A stretch of 14,341 bases of DNA. Origin: SZUA-430 sp044375275 (GTDB taxonomy: Bacteria; Pseudomonadota; Alphaproteobacteria; Micropepsales; Micropepsaceae). Below, in pieces: positions 13,421 to 14,341 of this stretch. Every line of letters starts with the position of its first letter. Position 1 is the first letter of the stretch. The translations under genes and the position numbers were made by a program. Location of the stretch: assembly GCA_044375275.1 (NCBI GenBank), contig JBILMZ010000073.1:1-14341 (forward strand). Direction: 5' to 3'. The notes below the pieces were generated by a model. The model was not told where the DNA came from and searched no databases. It saw only the letters and a list, made by a program, of their open reading frames with translations.

Positions 13421-14341
13421 ATGACGGACGCCCCAGAAACGTCTCCGGCTGTTGCATCAGGGCTTCTGTCCCGCGCAGCAGCAGTGGTTGGGCACCGCAA
13501 GACCATTTCGATGATGGTGTTCGGATTCACGGCGGGCCTTCCGAACGTCCTTCTCATTGGCACATTGAATTTCTGGCTTTCGAAGGCAGGCGTGGACCTG
13601 GTGACCATTGGCGTCCTGTCCTGGATCGGGCTTGCCTATGCCTTCAAGTTTCTCTGGTCTCCCGCCGTCAACGCCCAGCCGATCTATCCGTTTCGGCTTT
13701 TGGGCCGCCGGCGCGGCTGGATCCTGATGTGCCAGATCGTGATAACGGCCTGTGTCGCAGTGATTTCCACACTCGACCCGGCCCAGTCCTTGGGCATCCT
13801 TGCCTTGGCTGCGGCCATTGCCGCACTCGCTTCAGCGACGCAAGACATGGCGATCGATACATGGCGCATCGAGGAGGCTGAGCCTGCTGCACCGCTCGAC
13901 CTGCTTTCTGCCGTGTACCAGTTTGGCTATCGAACGGCGTCGTTTGTAGGCGGCGCTGGTGCCCTTCTGCTGGCCGGAAGCTTCTCCTGGAATCTCACAT
14001 ACGCCGTTGAGGCCGCGATCTTTGCGTTGGCCGCGATGGCGACCTTTGCAGCTCCCGAGTCACCGATCCAGGATGATGTTCAGCGCGCGCCCAGCGACCA
14101 TGTCGCGAGCACGGATGGTCGCTTCTACGCGGTGTGTGGCGTCCTCGCAGCGTGGGCGTGGGCCGGCTTCGAGATCATCAATTTCATGGTCCGGGCGGTC
14201 AATGAAACTCCCGCACCAAGCGCTTCGTCTTTTACATCCACCTATGGTCCATGGATCATCGTCGCAACCGTCATATTCCCCTGCGGCCTTGCTGCCTGGA
14301 TTTCGCGGACCACGTCAGGCTCAGCGCCGACAAAGCAACGC
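13421..14341 (+). CDS. AmpG-like MFS permease (5' part, cut by right window edge)
   Basis: AmpG permeases of the major facilitator superfamily bring peptidoglycan turnover products (GlcNAc-anhydroMurNAc and its peptides) into the cytoplasm for recycling. The frame is open from ATG 13421 (AAGGA at 13409-13413) to the window end, 307 codons without a stop. Visible family marks are FGFTAGLPNVLLIGTLNFWL (helix 1, about 34-53), GVLSWIGLAYAFKFLWSP (about 64-81) with the short basic loop LGRRRGW (94-100) typical between helices 2 and 3, ATQDMAIDTWR (139-149), which corresponds to the AmpG block usually ending in DAYR, and YQFGYR (about 166-171). About eight membrane helices are covered. Related MFS carriers of the same branch transport other ligands, so muropeptide is likely but not certain. 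It is divergent from the olsB operon. Confidence 0.75.
   Translation, partial: MTDAPETSPAVASGLLSRAAAVVGHRKTISMMVFGFTAGLPNVLLIGTLNFWLSKAGVDLVTIGVLSWIGLAYAFKFLWSPAVNAQPIYPFRLLGRRRGWILMCQIVITACVAVISTLDPAQSLGILALAAAIAALASATQDMAIDTWRIEEAEPAAPLDLLSAVYQFGYRTASFVGGAGALLLAGSFSWNLTYAVEAAIFALAAMATFAAPESPIQDDVQRAPSDHVASTDGRFYAVCGVLAAWAWAGFEIINFMVRAVNETPAPSASSFTSTYGPWIIVATVIFPCGLAAWISRTTSGSAPTKQR

Noticed and set aside
13327..13881. 184-aa plus-strand open frame at the start of the AmpG-like gene
   Set aside because: It is out of frame with the permease, which shows clear membrane helices and family motifs from ATG 13421; the alternative frame has none.
1..14341. Defence islands, CRISPR arrays, transposons, phage genes, tRNA or integration sites
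   Set aside because: Every stretch is accounted for by recognisable housekeeping genes or gaps below 175 nt; no spaced repeats, terminal inverted repeats with a transposase, or tRNA-like cloverleaf were seen.

Overview
The window looks like ordinary chromosomal (core-type) DNA of an alphaproteobacterium. This rests on GC-rich coding DNA, tightly packed operons with 1-11 nt overlaps, a gene order (zinc-ribbon protein, ftsE, ftsX, DUF218, plsC ... DUF2125, tyrA, hisC, metX, metW) that I recall from many Alphaproteobacteria, and a GAAC-N7-GAAC box of the alphaproteobacterial LexA type. A Caulobacterales/Hyphomonadaceae-like marine lineage is my guess; the sequence alone does not settle the family. 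I saw no mobile element, CRISPR array, tRNA or rRNA.

Layout. (1) 1-348, minus: 5' part of an MJ0042-type zinc-ribbon protein, divergent from (2) a plus-strand envelope operon at 462-4048: ftsE, ftsX, a HAD-IIIA (GmhB-like) phosphatase, a YdcF/DUF218 membrane protein and a PlsC-type acyltransferase. (3) 4172-7747, plus: a class II (adenosylcobalamin) ribonucleotide reductase preceded by a LexA-type box and a promoter-like sequence, then a membrane-anchored DUF2125 protein. (4) 7786-9797, minus: hisC-tyrA, overlapping by 4 nt. (5) 9904-11708, plus: metX-metW, overlapping by one base, divergent from hisC. (6) 11611-13249, minus: an OlsB-type ornithine acyltransferase followed by a small class I methyltransferase whose 3' end runs 98 nt into the 3' end of metW on the other strand. 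(7) 13421 to the right edge, plus: 5' part of an AmpG-like MFS permease.

How they work together. FtsEX controls septal peptidoglycan hydrolysis. The DUF218 protein, the acyltransferase, the OlsB homologue and the AmpG-like permease are also envelope functions (peptidoglycan, phospholipid and aminolipid metabolism). HisC-TyrA and MetXW are amino-acid biosynthesis units (His/Tyr and Met). The reductase makes dNTPs without needing oxygen and may be damage-inducible here.

I found no clearly new multi-gene system. The observations most worth a second look are the LexA-type box in front of nrdJ, the olsB-methyltransferase overlap (a possible modified ornithine lipid), the missing zinc ligands in the GmhB-like protein and its position inside the ftsEX operon, a three-copy 15-nt repeat coding for the linker of the reductase, and the metW/methyltransferase convergent overlap that carries a 10-bp hairpin.
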